Shown piece by piece: positions 6,104-6,174 of a stretch of DNA of 6,174 bases. Source of the stretch: CALMFQ01 sp964495595 (GTDB lineage: Bacteria; Pseudomonadota; Gammaproteobacteria; Burkholderiales; SCOH01); NCBI GenBank assembly GCA_964495595.1, contig CAZBWH010000117.1, forward strand, positions 1-6,174, in the 5' to 3' direction. Each line of letters begins with the position of its first letter. Within the stretch, counting starts at the first letter, position 1. The notes beneath the pieces are model-generated. The model saw nothing but the letters and a program-made list of their open reading frames with translations, made no database searches and had not been told where the DNA came from. Position numbers and translations under genes: made by a program.

Positions 6104-6174
6104 TGGCGGACCATATCCTGCCTAATGCAATGCTCGGCATCCTCGGCGGCGGCCAGCTCGGCCGCATGTTCACC
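6103..6174 (+). CDS. purK: N5-carboxyaminoimidazole ribonucleotide synthase (PurK), N-terminus only
   Basis: Only the first 24 codons are in the window. They contain MLGILGGGQLGRMF, the hallmark N-terminal nucleotide-fold motif of PurK, an ATP-grasp enzyme that makes N5-CAIR from AIR, ATP and bicarbonate. The start overlaps the purE stop by one base (TGATG). If the preceding ATG at 6100 is used instead, the overlap is four bases (ATGA). Either way translation is probably coupled to purE. The short leader MADHILPNA before the motif is ordinary. The ATP-grasp domain cannot be checked here. Confidence 0.93.
   Translation, partial: MADHILPNAMLGILGGGQLGRMFT

Overview
The window looks like chromosomal DNA from a GC-rich Gram-negative bacterium, most likely a betaproteobacterium, possibly in or near the Neisseriales. 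This placement is inferred from codon and GC character, the style of the proteins and the purE-purK arrangement. No rRNA, tRNA, insertion sequence, CRISPR array or phage gene is visible.

Left part (1-1942, minus strand): a two-gene set read right to left. An acyl-CoA dehydrogenase of the ACAD10/ACAD11 type comes first. It is followed by an APH-fold phosphotransferase that runs off the left edge. In animals these two modules are fused in one polypeptide (ACAD10, ACAD11); here they are separate neighbouring genes in the opposite order. The likely role, by analogy, is phosphorylation of hydroxyacyl-CoA followed by removal of the phosphate. The 140-base gap between them is almost filled by a large imperfect palindrome of the widespread 'CACAGAG' repeat type. 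Its base differences favour folding of the minus-strand transcript.

Middle (1943-2954): a compact divergent control region and a LysR-family regulator on the plus strand. A good sigma70-like promoter fires leftward into the dehydrogenase, and an imperfect palindrome lies just upstream of its -35 box. This is the usual arrangement for a LysR regulator controlling the divergent operon. The palindrome also lies just ahead of the regulator's own start.

Right of centre (2926-5460, minus strand): a membrane sensor histidine kinase with a large periplasmic sensor, HAMP, PAS, HisKA and HATPase domains. No response regulator is in view. Its last 29 bases overlap the end of the lysR gene tail to tail.

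Right end (5461-6174): a 154-base divergent intergenic region with back-to-back promoter candidates and an operator-like inverted repeat, then purE (complete) and the start of purK. Together these convert AIR to CAIR in de novo purine synthesis. Overall this is ordinary chromosome. The kinase/dehydrogenase pair and the intercistronic palindrome are the parts most worth a second look.
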